A stretch of DNA of 64,000 bases from assembly GCA_013398955.1 (NCBI GenBank), contig VWPU01011865.1, positions 1 to 64,000 on the forward strand. The letters are read 5' to 3'. A model generated the notes under the pieces. That model was not told the DNA's origin and did no database searches. It saw only the letters and a list, made by a program, of their open reading frames with translations. Positions within the stretch are counted from its first letter, which is position 1. Every line of letters starts with the position of its first letter. This document shows positions 1-11,800 of this stretch, piece by piece. Both the position numbers and the translations under genes were made by a program. Source of the DNA: Callaeas wilsoni. Taxonomy: Eukaryota > Chordata > Aves > Passeriformes > Callaeidae.

Positions 1-13
1 CGCCCCCTGGCGG
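1..13 (-). promoter_or_regulatory. CTCF-type binding motif
   Basis: The minus-strand reading CCGCCAGGGGGCG matches the core of the vertebrate CTCF consensus (CCRSYAGRKGGCRS), including the invariant CAGGGGGCG stretch. It lies inside the left-edge CpG island. The motif is seen directly; occupancy is not known. Confidence 0.5.
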
Positions 14-430
14 AGGCGGGCGGCGCTGCAGGGCGAGACCCCGGCGGCGCTCCCCGGGCGGCGGGCCCGGCCCTCCGGAGCCCCAGCATCGCCGGCCCCG
101 CTGCTCCCGGCCCCGCTGCTCCCGGCCCCGGCTGCCGCGGGACCCCGGAAACCGAGCCCGACGTTGCCCTCGGGTAATGCTCGGGGCTCTTCCTGCCCGG
201 GCGCCGTGGTAGGCGCCGTGGCGCCGTCCTGGCCGCGGGGCGCGGGGCGGCGTTGGGGGCACTTCGTGCACCGCTGTGGGGAGAGAGAGAAAAAAAGGCC
301 GAGTATTTGCGGGAAACACGGAGCAGTGATCCGCATCCAACCCTGGGCGCGGGGGAGCGTGTCTAGCAACAAGGTACGCCCCCGGGCAAGAGCGTCCTTA
401 CGGAGAAAGGTTCAAAACACTGACGTTTAA
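1..430. promoter_or_regulatory. CpG island, probable promoter of a gene lying left of the window
   Basis: The first roughly 400 bases are very GC- and CpG-rich, and CpG density falls sharply after about position 600. Bases 101-134 hold just over two copies of a 15-bp GC-rich unit (cccggccccgctgct). A CTCF-type motif sits at 1-13. No splice-supported coding exon is visible on either strand. In human the gene next to ACOT9 on this side is SAT1 (spermidine/spermine N1-acetyltransferase), arranged head to head with ACOT9, so this island could be its promoter, with transcription leaving the window to the left. That assignment is inference from synteny only. Confidence 0.6.
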
Positions 431-3400
431 CCTTGGGGTTGGGACATTTCCCAGTCTGGCACACGCACCGTAACCCGCCTGACCGGAGGGGAAGGGGTTG
501 TGCTGGGAGAGGCACAAAGGAGTGGGTTTAAAGCGGGGAGATCTGCCAGTAGTCTGCCGTGAGGGAGGCTGCCACGCCGTCCCGATGGAGGTACGGATGT
601 CACTGAGAGAGGTGGGTGTGATGAGGAAAATTCCATCTGGGTAGACTCAACAACATGACTTTGGAGTATGAAAGGATGGAGGAATTATCCTCAGCCCTGC
701 GCTTCCTCTGGATATTACCTGGAGATACTGCTGTGTGCTGAGGAATGAGCTGGATCATGATCTAGATGACTGTGTGGTCCATGGACCTACCGGCTGGGCC
801 ACCCAGAGGAGAAATGCAATTCTTCGCCATATGTGTGGTTTTCTTTTCACCCTCTTCTATTAGCTGTGCCACTATCATGTACATTCTTAGATATTGTAAA
901 GGAGCTCTTTATCTTACATTTAGCTTAATCTGACTTGTTTTAAGGGTGGTTTGGGATATGGGACGGCACTAAGTCATGCTGCTGACTCTCACAACACACA
1001 CACATACTTTTTTCAGTGTATCCAACAAGCTACAAGGTTGGCCTTCACTTAGACAGAGGGACCAGCACAGAATGTGATGCTGCAAGAGGATTGTATAAAG
1101 AAGTGTGTATAAAGTGTGTGTTCAGGTGGCTGGTGTTAGCACACAGTGGAAAGTGCCTGAAGGCCTGGGAGAGTAATTTAGGATTTATGGAAACACCCTA
1201 ACTGGCTCAGTTTACCCTCTACTGGAGCAAGAATAGAGATGTGCAAAAACCAGAAGCATTTTCATATCACTAAGCAACAGCCAGTGGCTAGTAGTAGAAA
1301 AGTTAAAATTTATTTCATGGGTTGTGAGTCTGGAAATCCCTCAGGACAGGGCATTTAATAGGGAGACTGAATAAACTACCAAAGAGCAGACTCAGCCTAA
1401 GTACATACCTTTAATGAATACAGATTTTTTCATTCCCTAGAAGTGATTAGACTGGGATCAGAAATGGGGAATACTGTCTCTGTGAAAGACAACAGCCTTT
1501 GTGTTGTCTCAACTTTCTTTGTTTTGCATTTCACAATGAGGAAGTCACACTATCAGGAAACCTACTGCTGTGTAAGAACACAAAGTGCCTGGTTTCTTTC
1601 TTCTCAAGTCAGAAAAGTCACATGATTTAGAAGTTGAAGTCTCAGCAAAAAAAGACCCAAACATTTTCTCCCTTGACTGTTTTTGAAAGTCCTGCTTCAA
1701 CTGCTCAGAAATATGCTGATACTGTGTTGCCTCAGTTAATACAGTTCATTTGATTTAGCTTTCAAATTCACAGGGCAGAAGGAAAAAATATTAGAAAAAT
1801 TAATGTAGTGTCAAAAACAGTTTCATGAAACAATAGGAAAAGCAGAGAATTTAGTGGGAAAAAAAGGAAAATGAAAAATATCTAATTAAGATATCTAGAT
1901 CTCAGACACTATAGTACAATTATTTAGTAATGTATTATTAGGGGTATTTTTCCAGAATAAGTAAGTTTAATAAGAATGGCAAGAATATTTTACAAAAAGG
2001 TTCTAAAAGAACTCCGTTTGTGAATTAATCAGACTGATGGGGCGTGTATTTTACAACTTCTTCCTTTTGTCTCAGGTCTGTTTGTCTTTGAGCAGGTTTC
2101 ATGTCATCTTGACATAGCTGAGGCCAGTGATGAAATCTCTAGTGACCTGCACGGGGCTTGGATTTTATCCTTCAGTGGTCACAGCCCGTTGATTTGCCCT
2201 TCTCTCCAAGGAATGAGCAGTGGCAAGTCTCGTGAAAAGAATCAACGTTTTTTCAAATTGTGCAAATATGTGTGCTGGCAGGTGGTTAGCAAACGTGTTT
2301 AAGGCAAACCAATGTTGAAATAATCTGTTGTAATGAAATATGCACTGAAGTCTGGGTTTGCTCACTTCTGTACCAGCCAGCAGCTTCTTCTGTGTGGAAC
2401 CTGCTGACCGTGAATCCCTCTGCATATCCACCAGGAGGGTTGGACTTTGGTGTTTGAGAAGGTAAAATGGTTAGGACTATCTAAAATATGCATCATTCCT
2501 ATTATTCTTACAGTATCTTCTTCCTAAATATCACTCATAAGAGAAACAGAAAAATTTGTGCAAACTAGCAACCAGCACTTTCTTTTTTAGCTTTCAACAG
2601 GAACTTTATTATAAACAGCTGTTAATAAAAGCACATGGAGCGTTACGTAGTGACTGAGGCAAGTTTTCCCCACATCCTGCCCAGAGAAGGTCTTTTCTAG
2701 CCTGAAGATACAGGAAATAGCCGAGCCAGTTCCCCCAGATCCTTTCACGGCGATGCAACTGAACGATTTATTCAGAGAGTTATGGGACCTCATCTGCACT
2801 TATATTGAAACCATGTTTTTATTTGCATGTCAGTTTTCTAATGTTCTCTTTCCTTGGAAGATGGACAGAAAGGCTCAAAGTGGGCACTAGTTTTCTTTCT
2901 TTACCATTCAACTAATCAAACTCTCTCCCCCTATTTTATTTTTTGATTTCCTCCTTCACTAGGAAGTTTCCTTGCATTTCTATATGAATGCCTCTCTCAT
3001 GCCTCAGAGGTTCTCTGTTTGTAATAAATAAGAGAAGAAGAAGAAAAACTCCTTATTCCACATTAAAATGTAGTGAGTTAATGATTTTTGATTGTGCTAT
3101 TAAATATTTCCAGATATTTCAATCCAAGTTGTATGTCCTCTAAAACCTCTGGAGCAAAATACAGAATATGCAATTAGTATTCAGTATTGACCTGTATTTT
3201 TTGATGATTTTGGACATTTGGGATTCTCTTATCATTTTCAACTGAATATTTTTTCCTAATCCTTAGACCTTGCATTGATATTTATGAGTTCACAGTTGCT
3301 TCTGATGTTTTATTCAAGCCACTTAAAATTACAGTTTATCAACACTAGGCTGTACATAGAAAAAATATTAATCTCTGTCAGAATAGTACAAATACTAAAT

Positions 3401-4078
3401 AAATACTCAATAAGCACTGCTCAGAATTCAGGGCAAATGCAAAATTAACAGTTTCATATAATAAAGCTACATGAATTTCCTTATGCTGGCAATAAAAGGA
3501 CCATAATTTTTCTTTATTAGCTTTGAAAACATATTTTAGATCATTAGAACCCTATTCCTGTAGGCTAATACATCTTATCTGTCATTTGTAATTATGCAGT
3601 TTAATGAATTTGGGATTTAGACATAACTAATTATCTGCCTGAATCCACAAATCATCTATCTCATGTGTGCAAATGATTTGGGGTATAAAAGTTATAGAAG
3701 TGAATATTGGGAAAAAATCCAGCCAGGCTTCAGTTTTGGATACAGTAGAAGTATTGTATCTGGGTACAGTAGAAGTCCCTTTTGCTCTGATCCTGCAGTG
3801 TACTTAAATCAGGGGCAAATATCTCAGGCTTTAAAAAGAAACCTACAAAATCTAAATTTTTCCTTATAACTAACAGGGGTTTGCACAACGAGTAGGTGTT
3901 TTTATTATATGTCACTGCCACAGTTTTGTCTTTGGCACAGTCTTCTGCACTGCCCAGAGGTGATTGTTTTCATAGCACCTTGATTTTTGAACTTTAAGCA
4001 CCCATGCATACCAGGTTTCCACATTTTTTTCCCACGAGCAGATGAGCGAGAAGCTTTGCAATAACGCCCTCAGCTTTT
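431..4078. other. Intergenic region, no gene recognised
   Basis: AT-rich single-copy-looking sequence between the left CpG island and the ACOT9 promoter region. Only short open frames (under 90 codons) occur and none has homology I recognise or usable splice context. A weak CTCF-like match (CCACCAGGAGGGT) lies near 2429. No repeats of clear family were seen. Confidence 0.5.
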
Positions 4079-4137
4079 TCACGGAATCACAGAACGGCTT
4101 CAATTGGAAGGGACTTTAAAGACCATCTAGTTTTCAG
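4079..4137 (-). mobile_element. Short CR1 LINE 3'-end fragment
   Basis: The sequence reads as the reverse complement of the CR1 3' end: a hairpin-tail-like start (acggaatcacagaacggctt) followed by ttggaagggactttaaagaccatctag. Only about 60 bases are recognisable. Orientation is minus. Confidence 0.6.
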
Positions 4138-4624
4138 GTGTTACCCTTACAAGTAATGAATACTCTGGTTAGTGCACTTTGTGTTTGCCAGGACACGTTT
4201 TCTTATATCCTCACCCAATCTCGCTGGTGTCTTTGCTAAGTCTTCGGCAAGGTGTGCTTAACAACTTCATTGCTAACTTGTACCTCCTGTATACACTGTT
4301 TTGCTGGCAAGTTGAAATGGCCAGTGAGAAGCACAAACATTCTGGTCGGTGTGGAAGCCGCGGGCTACACCTGGAGACGTCTATATGTCCCGGTCCCCGG
4401 GAGGTGCAGACATGATAATGGCAAATGCTCTGGTCCTTATGGGCTCTGTGGTGTCTTGGCACACAGCCAGGGCTGTCCCTCTGCCACACACCCCAGTGCA
4501 GGCCCTATGCCGTCTCTAGTCTAAGTTTTTTCAGCTCCCAGAAATAAAAAAAATATTCTGATTAATTGGACTTGTTGATTATTCGACTATGCAAAGCACA
4601 CAGCTTATTTAACACAGCTGTATT

Positions 4625-5003
4625 TTCACAGAATCAATTAGGTTGGAAAAGACCTGAGATCATGGAGTCCAACCTGTGACCGAACAACGTGTCAACTACA
4701 CCCATGGCACCGAGTGCCACATCCAGCCTTTCTTCAAACACTTCTACGGACGGTGACTCCAGCAGCTCTCCATTCCAAAGTCTAAGCACTCCTTCTGTGA
4801 AAAAATTCTTCCTACCTAATGTCCGACCTAAATCTCTGGCGCAGCTTAAGACTATGTCCTCTCGTCCTGTCGCTGGGTGCCTGGGAGAAGAGGCTGACCC
4901 CCACCTGGCTACACCCTCCTTTCAGGGAATTGTGCAGAATGATAACGTCACTCTTCAAGATCTTAAGCTTCTTCTCCTTAGAAAATTCCGAGGCTCTCAG
5001 TTA
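4625..5003 (-). mobile_element. CR1 LINE fragment, 5'-truncated, upstream of ACOT9
   Basis: Reverse complement of a CR1 3' region. It runs from the 3' terminus (cacagaatcaattaggttgg, then gagtccaacc) through the segment resembling the CR1 sequence that states attcttcctacctaatgtcc on this strand, to about 5003. The open frame running through it on the + strand is a by-product of this antisense LINE sequence, not a gene. It lies directly 5' of the ACOT9 CpG island. Confidence 0.85.
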
Positions 5004-5099
5004 CTTTCCCTAACAGTGCCACCAAGTGACGGGCAGGGGCAGGAGGCCGTGTTCCCCCACGGAACACGCCTCAGGCTCCGGGCACAGGGCACAGCGCCC

Positions 5100-5800
5100 A
5101 GCTGAGCGCCGCCACCCCGCTTTCCTCACGGCACAGTGAAAAAACGGAGCATTAAAAAGAAAAAAAATCACGATGTTTATTAAAAGCAAGTCCCGGCAGG
5201 GCCCGCCCGCTCTGCCGGGCCCGCCCGACGACTAACGGTGTCCTGCCCCAACCTCCGCCCCAGGGAGCGGCCGCGCTGCGCGGCCGCAGGGACACGGGGC
5301 AGGCCGGCGCCGGGCGGTGCCGCCCGGGGATCCCGGGGTGGGCAGGGCGAGGGCTCTCAGCTGCGGGCGGTCTGGAGTCCGCTGTGTGCTCGGCGAGCCG
5401 CGAGTCGCTGGTGCGGGAGGACGGTGTGGCTGGGGCAGGCGCGGCCCCGCTGTGACAGCCCCGGCGAGCACCATGCTGCCCACCCGGTAAGGCGGCCCCC
5501 GCGTCCTCCGGCCCGGGCGGGGAATGGCGGCCGGGGGAGAAGGTGTCCCCGGCGGGCCCGGGCCCGAGCAGGGGAGGCCGCACCCCAGCCCTCGCTCCGC
5601 GGCCGAGCCGCGCTCCGCCGTGAGGGGTTCGGGGCGCGGCCAGGGCGGGGCACCCCGAAACTTGAGCAGCGCCGCGGGCAGCGCGGCCTCGGGCCTGGGC
5701 CGGTCTGGGGCACCGGGCGTGAGGGGGCCCTGCGGGGTGCGGCTGGAGCGGGAGGGCGTTTGCTGGTCATGCCGTGACACACCGAGCCCGGAGGCTGCAG
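5100..5800 (+). promoter_or_regulatory. CpG island and promoter region of ACOT9
   Basis: A dense CpG block surrounds ACOT9 coding exon 1 and the start of intron 1. GC boxes (gggcgggg type) occur around 5640-5650. A YY1-like AATGGCGGC lies at 5523-5531, just inside intron 1. No TATA box is evident, as expected for a housekeeping-type promoter. The several long open frames on both strands here are a composition effect. Confidence 0.75.
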
Positions 5801-8800
5801 CAGTCACGGAGGCGTTTCACCATCGCCATTCACGTCATTCCTGCTGCATACGGGACTCCGCTGCCTTCAGAGTTTTGGTTTTTTTTGTGTGTATGTGTTT
5901 GTGTTCCCTTTTACTCTCTTAAGGCCTCCATGTGTATCTGTAGACAGTGAAAGCTTGTGTGTACATGATATATATGTGTAGATACTCATAAACGGGGGAG
6001 AGAGATGTGTAAATGGCCCTGCTTTTCTGTTGGTGCCTGAGTACCTGCCACCTTTCCTTTCTCGACTTGGAACCCTAGTCCTAGAGGAAGAAAACTGAGG
6101 ACCAGCAATCCATATTCATTGTCAGGATGATGCTGTGAACTATCACAAGGGGTTTTACACACCCTCTGTGTGTTTTTTGTGTTACCACAGTTATGCTTGC
6201 CTAGAGGAGTGGTGCTGGCTAGTACCTCGTAGAACGCTTAGTGAATGGTGGGTGGATTACATTCTCTGAAGGATTTCATGGTTGTCCCTTCTTGCTTAAT
6301 AGCTAAGAGGATTATATCCTGCACTTTAGGCTTTTTTGAGTTGCCGTGGAGGAGAAAACCAGGCTTAGCTGAATGGGACTGCTTGTGAGGCCTTGTGAAA
6401 TCCTTTTTGGGATATTCCTCCTTCCACTGCTATGCACACTAGCCAAGTGCAGGAGAAGTATGTGGTTAGGGTCTAAGCTGGTTGTCTCAGGGCATCTGAA
6501 TAGTCAGTGAAGAGAAAAATTACTGCTGGTGAAACATTCTTCTTTCTTGTTTTTACATAAGGATAGGTGTCAGTTGGAATTTCAACTGTCTTGGAGCTGT
6601 TGTACTGATAGTATCTAGTTCTAAAAATCAAGCTGAAAATAAGGACTGGTGTTTCTGAAGTCGCTAGCGTAATTCCAAAATTAAATCCTAAATTATTTTC
6701 ATGGAATTATTTCTAATTACACTAAATTCTTCTGCTCTGCCTATAGGTTGTGCATCATGAGGAAACTTCCTTCTGTTCTGGCTAGGACACTCACTTCTGG
6801 GACCAGTGCCTCCCCAGGGCTTCCTGACATGTTTGAAGGTAAAAATGGCTGTACTCCAGAAGCTTTAATAATGTTACTAAGGAGTTTATTTTTTCAGGTG
6901 GTGTCCCTTCATGTATTGATATGGTTTGGATAACGAACGTGCCCTTGTCTGTTAGCTCATGGTACAAGTGTTTAGGAAGCAGCAGAAAGTCACTGTGTGT
7001 TTGGAGGTGAATGGCACAAATATGCATAATCATTGAAATTGCAGATTTAGGCGCTCCTCTGGTTCTTCAGCCTTAGCGGAGCTTGGTTCTTTTCTGGCAG
7101 GATAACTGCTCAGCTTGGCTCTTGATAGAAAGTCTGTGTAGTACAGACAGGTACAATGAGACTGGAGAGAATGGCCAAGAAATCGGGAATTGAGTGGAAA
7201 TAATGCCTTACAGAACCTTTAGTCTGTCAATCCTGTTAATTTTGCAAATTTGTAGAAATCTTTTAATCGGATTAGCAGCAGTACCTCGTGAAATTGCTCT
7301 TGTCAATAGAGCTTTGTGCTGAAAGTTTGTTTCAGTGCTCTAATAGTAATAAACCATAATGCTCCCGTTTCATAAGCTTTTAGAAAGGTTTTCTTGCATT
7401 CTAATCCCTTATACTGAAAAAAGGGCAGGAGGAAAAAGGCTGGAGCCGGGTACAAATAGTTCCTTCATGGAGTTCTGCTTATGTCTGAGATCTTTTTTCC
7501 TTTGTTCTCTAAACAGAAGTCACCAATAGTTATTGGTTATCCAGTAAAAGAGAAAATGGGAATTATTTGTTGTTAGAGAAGTTATTTTCGTTGTTGTTGG
7601 TAAATGGTAATTCAGGAGGTTAAAGGAGAGAAGCAAGGATACAGAATGTTGCATACTTGCAACTTGCCCTGATTGTTTATTTGGATATTTGAAAATGATG
7701 CCATCTAAAAAGGCAGTAAAAATAGTGAAACAGTGAGGTCACCCTGATACTCCAAGGGATACTACTATTTTATGCACTACAATAACTGTAAACATTTGAG
7801 ATTCTGTCTCAAAATTGTTCAGATTCAAAGTTTTGCTGATGTGTAAACTATGATCCTTCAATTTGGTATCCATGCTTTCACAAAACACCAAATACTTTTT
7901 TTACTAGTTTTTCAAATGCTTCCTTTTCATAACTTTGGGTTCCCATTGTGAATGCTCTCACTTCTTCCATGGTTCTCCCAAAGGCTACACAAAGCAGGAC
8001 TTTGGAATTTTCCTCTGAAAAAACTCTCATCCCACTTCCTGAAAAATGCTCCAGATACTCTTTCCAAAGTTAACAGTGTTTGTCACCAGTACATAGTAGC
8101 CCCAAGTTTGAAGAACTGTTTGGGATTACACTGCAAGCAAATACCAGACAGAGTCAGTGGACAAGGATCTGGAAAGCTGGCTTGAAAGGAAAGGACAAAC
8201 TGAGCTGAAAACAAAAAGACACTGACTGTAAATCAGACAAGGATAGATTGCCTGCAGTTACTAAAATTAAGGAACATGTGCCTAAACAGAACTGAAGCAG
8301 GTAGAATAATCAAGTGACTCCTTATTAGATGTAAATTGTGCTGTTTCTTTTCATTGTTAATCTAATCTGTGTTTTGTACTCCACAGGACAGTCACCCATT
8401 CATGTGAATAATGGTGTGTTGTGGTAATTTGTACATATTAAAATATTTGCTATAACACTAAACTTACTCAGCTACTGTTTTTCCTTACTTTAGCACTGAT
8501 GAAAAATGAAGTGCCATTATTTTTCTCTGTTGACTTGCTTAAAACCCCTTTGTCCTTGGTGAATGGCCCTGGTCTTAAATGTGGCAGTGTTGTTGCACTA
8601 AATGTCTGTCAGCACACTCTGTCTGCAGTGCTGGATAATATGTTTCTAAGAGGCTTGTGGGATACAAAATCTCTCACAGCAGCAGCTCCGTCAGTGCTTG
8701 GCTTCATTTTAGACATTTGAATCTGCAACCTTCACCAAAGTGCAGACTCTGTAGCAAAGCTGGTGGTCTACCTGAACCTGGATGCAGCTGGGGAGGCACC

Positions 8801-11800
8801 ACCATAAGGGGCATGGATCTCGCTGGTAGAGATGAATGCAGTGATCTTGTCCAGCTGCCCTCCTCGTGTCCTTTTCCACAGCACAGTGCAAATAAACTCG
8901 GACCCTGCTGCTCTGGCATTGATGATCCACTGATCACAGTTTAGGAGATACTGTGAAATATGCAACCTGATCACGATGGAGAAGTCCCATTTGCTGTAAC
9001 TGTTTTGCACAAATAAGACATTTGCCAAATAAGAAAAGAAATAGCTTATAGATTTTTGTTCTTAATTTTCTTAGTTAAATTTCTGTTGTTATTTAAATTT
9101 CTAATATCTAGAAGAGCAATATAGTTTTCCCAGGAGGAAAAAAAGGAAAAAGTTAGAAACTATGTACTTATGAGCTGTAAAATGGACTAGATTTGACTTG
9201 ACAACATTTTAGAAACACTTCACACTCTGTCCCTTTTATTGTTAAGATAAAAATTTTAATGTGTTCTCAGCCTGGAAAATATTTATTTTTATACCTAAAA
9301 TTGAAATCAGATTTATTAAATGGGACTAACACCTTTGATACATTTTTGCAGGTTTGGACCCAAGATTTTTTTTCAGAGCTTTTTACCTCTTTTAGAGTTG
9401 AAAAGGAAGATGAATTTAGTTTAAACAAAGAGAAAGTGCTGTTTATTCCCTGTCCATCCCAGCACAGTCCGCACACTATTGAAAAATTGAGGTTTTGTGT
9501 TCTAGAAGCTGTAACAGTGTTTCTGCTAACACTGTATTGATCAAATGCACGCTATGGCAGCTTCACAGGTGGAGTATGAGTAACAAGAAAGTAATACCTA
9601 TTCTGTAAGCAAGCCTGCTGCTGCTTAAGGAAAAAGGAGTCAGACCTTCCCTGTTTCCAAAAGAAATCAACTCTCAAGATTTTCAATTGGTTCTTTTCTT
9701 GAAATTTTTTTTGTTCTTAGAATTAGTAGTAGAAGTCTTCTAATTTCAAAACATGTTTTTAGCCTAATTTTGTAAAGAAATGAAGCCTAAGCAATCTCTT
9801 TTTTGTCTTTGTCTGCCTATCTTCTTGTCCTCGTCTTCTTCCAGAACCTTTTTTTGATGTCAGCCAAAATAGTTAAGCCACCAGTCTCAAAGAGAAACAT
9901 ACTTCCACAAATTTTGGGAAAATGGGCTTCCTAATCAGAGGTTTGTTAGGGTGCCAGAGCTGGTGCTGGGGTCAGCCACGGACCCTGGTGTTTGCTGGCT
10001 GTTGGGGAGTGACCGGATCCATGTGCTGGCTGGCAGTCATTCCCTTGCCTGCCTCTGGCTCAGGCTGGTGCTTCTCTAGCAGGCAGGCAGAGCAGAAACA
10101 GGCTGGGAGTGTAGGGACAGGGGCTGAGGGTGCTGCAGGGGAAGGAGCAGGGAAGGGGAGGTTTGGGGTGTAGCAGTAGTGGTGGTGTGGGGGGACCTGG
10201 GCAGAAGCTGCAGTGACTGAGGAGGAGGGGAGCAGAGCTGAGCGGATCTGACTGAGAGAGTGGAATGTGATTTAAATCCTAGGAAATCAGCTAGGCTCGC
10301 TCCAGGGTTTATAGGACAGCTTGCTGATCACTGTGAATACTCTGACCAGGCATTTAGCTTGAAAAATGCCAAGCCTGATAAAGGATCAGCTTGTGACTCA
10401 CCAGCAGTCTCTTTCAATTTCACCATGAAATTCTGGATAGTTTTTGGTTGCTCTTCCTTGATGTGTCCCGAATATTTGAACTTCCTTGTATAAAAAAATC
10501 TTTGTAAATAGGCAAGAAATCCCTTCTATACAATTCTCAAGTTCTATTCTGAGCTTAGGAATTGTTGCTGCTTGTTTTTGGGTATTTCCAAATAGCCAAC
10601 ATTCACCTCTCTGCTGGCCATGGAGTAGTTTGGTAGATTTGATGGGACCTTAGCACAATTAATAATCTCATCTGAGAAAGAGTAGAAAAGATGCTTCTTC
10701 ACAGATTATTCTTGAAATTTAGGAAAAACTTGTGCAGAACTACTATTAACTCTGAGAGTGCAAACAGCGCTAGAATAAATTTTATAGGCCTATCTTCAGT
10801 GTCTTAACACTGTGTTCTTTCAGACTGCTGAAGATTTGGGCTATGAAACCCTGCTGGCAAGAACCAGTCTGCTGATATTGCCTGCCTTTGTGGGTGGTAT
10901 TATTTAACTGGTATTCTCCTCATTCCCTGTTTCCCAGCTGCACTGTTCCCTTTTAAGTTCTTTTATGACTTTCTGATTTGTGTTATCTCCACAGTTTGTG
11001 TTTAGGCTGTAATATTTTTACATCAAAATTCCCCAATCTAATCTTGATCCATGCTGTCTTTCAGCTGTTAATTAGCAGTGGAGGTGACTGATTGCACTAA
11101 CAAACACTCTTTGTTGACTATATGCAATAAGCTATGGCATCATGTTACTCAACCCATTACTGTGATATGCCTACTAACAGCAGCAGTGAATTTGGCCAAA
11201 CTTTCATTTCTGAGCTGCTATTTGCATGAATTTGCTTAATTTTCCTGTTCTGGGATGAGGATCGTGCCTTTAATATCAGGCAACCTCACGTTTATCACTT
11301 GCGGAACTAAGCTTGATTTGCTTTGATTTTTTTTTCTTTCCAGTGCGGAGCAAATTGAGGGATATAGTGGGAGCATCTACCAACTGGAGGTACAGTGTGC
11401 ATTACATGTATTTTACTTCATTTGTGAAACCAAGGTGGAGCTCAGGGTTGTGATAGTGGAAGTTACCTATAGTTAGCTTACCGACAGGGGAAGAAAAAGA
11501 TCCCACTAAAAGGTAATTGAAACAAAGCTTCTGAATTGGTACTTTGTAGATCACGAACTTCTAAGTTTTCTCTGTCAGAAACAAAATACCTGATCTTGGT
11601 GCTTACAAGATTGTCCCACTGGCTTTAAATCCAATGGGAGTTACGAGCTGTAGAGTCTGGGTGGCAGTGCTGTGTTGCTGTTACCTCTCGAGTTATCTCT
11701 AGGTGGATTGCCCACATGGTGGATTTATCCTGCGCTGGATTCAGAGGCAGATGAGTTTGTTCACTGTGTAGCAGGCTGTGTTCCGAAAGGCACCTATGTC

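Noticed and set aside
4689..5105. 138-codon Ser/Thr-rich open frame
   Set aside because: Lies in antisense CR1 LINE sequence and ends in CpG-island sequence; not a gene.
5232..5922. Overlapping open frames of 130-190 codons on both strands near ACOT9 exon 1
   Set aside because: Composition effect of the CpG island; Arg/Pro/Gly-rich products without homology. The real coding part is only 5473-5486.
8640..8950. GC-richer block with AATAAA in ACOT9 intron 2, considered as an old LTR
   Set aside because: No terminal TG/CA pair or flanking duplication could be defined.
9922..10260. G-rich patch in ACOT9 intron 2 as a possible CpG island or exon
   Set aside because: Few CpG dinucleotides, no splice sites joining to ACOT9 and no homology.
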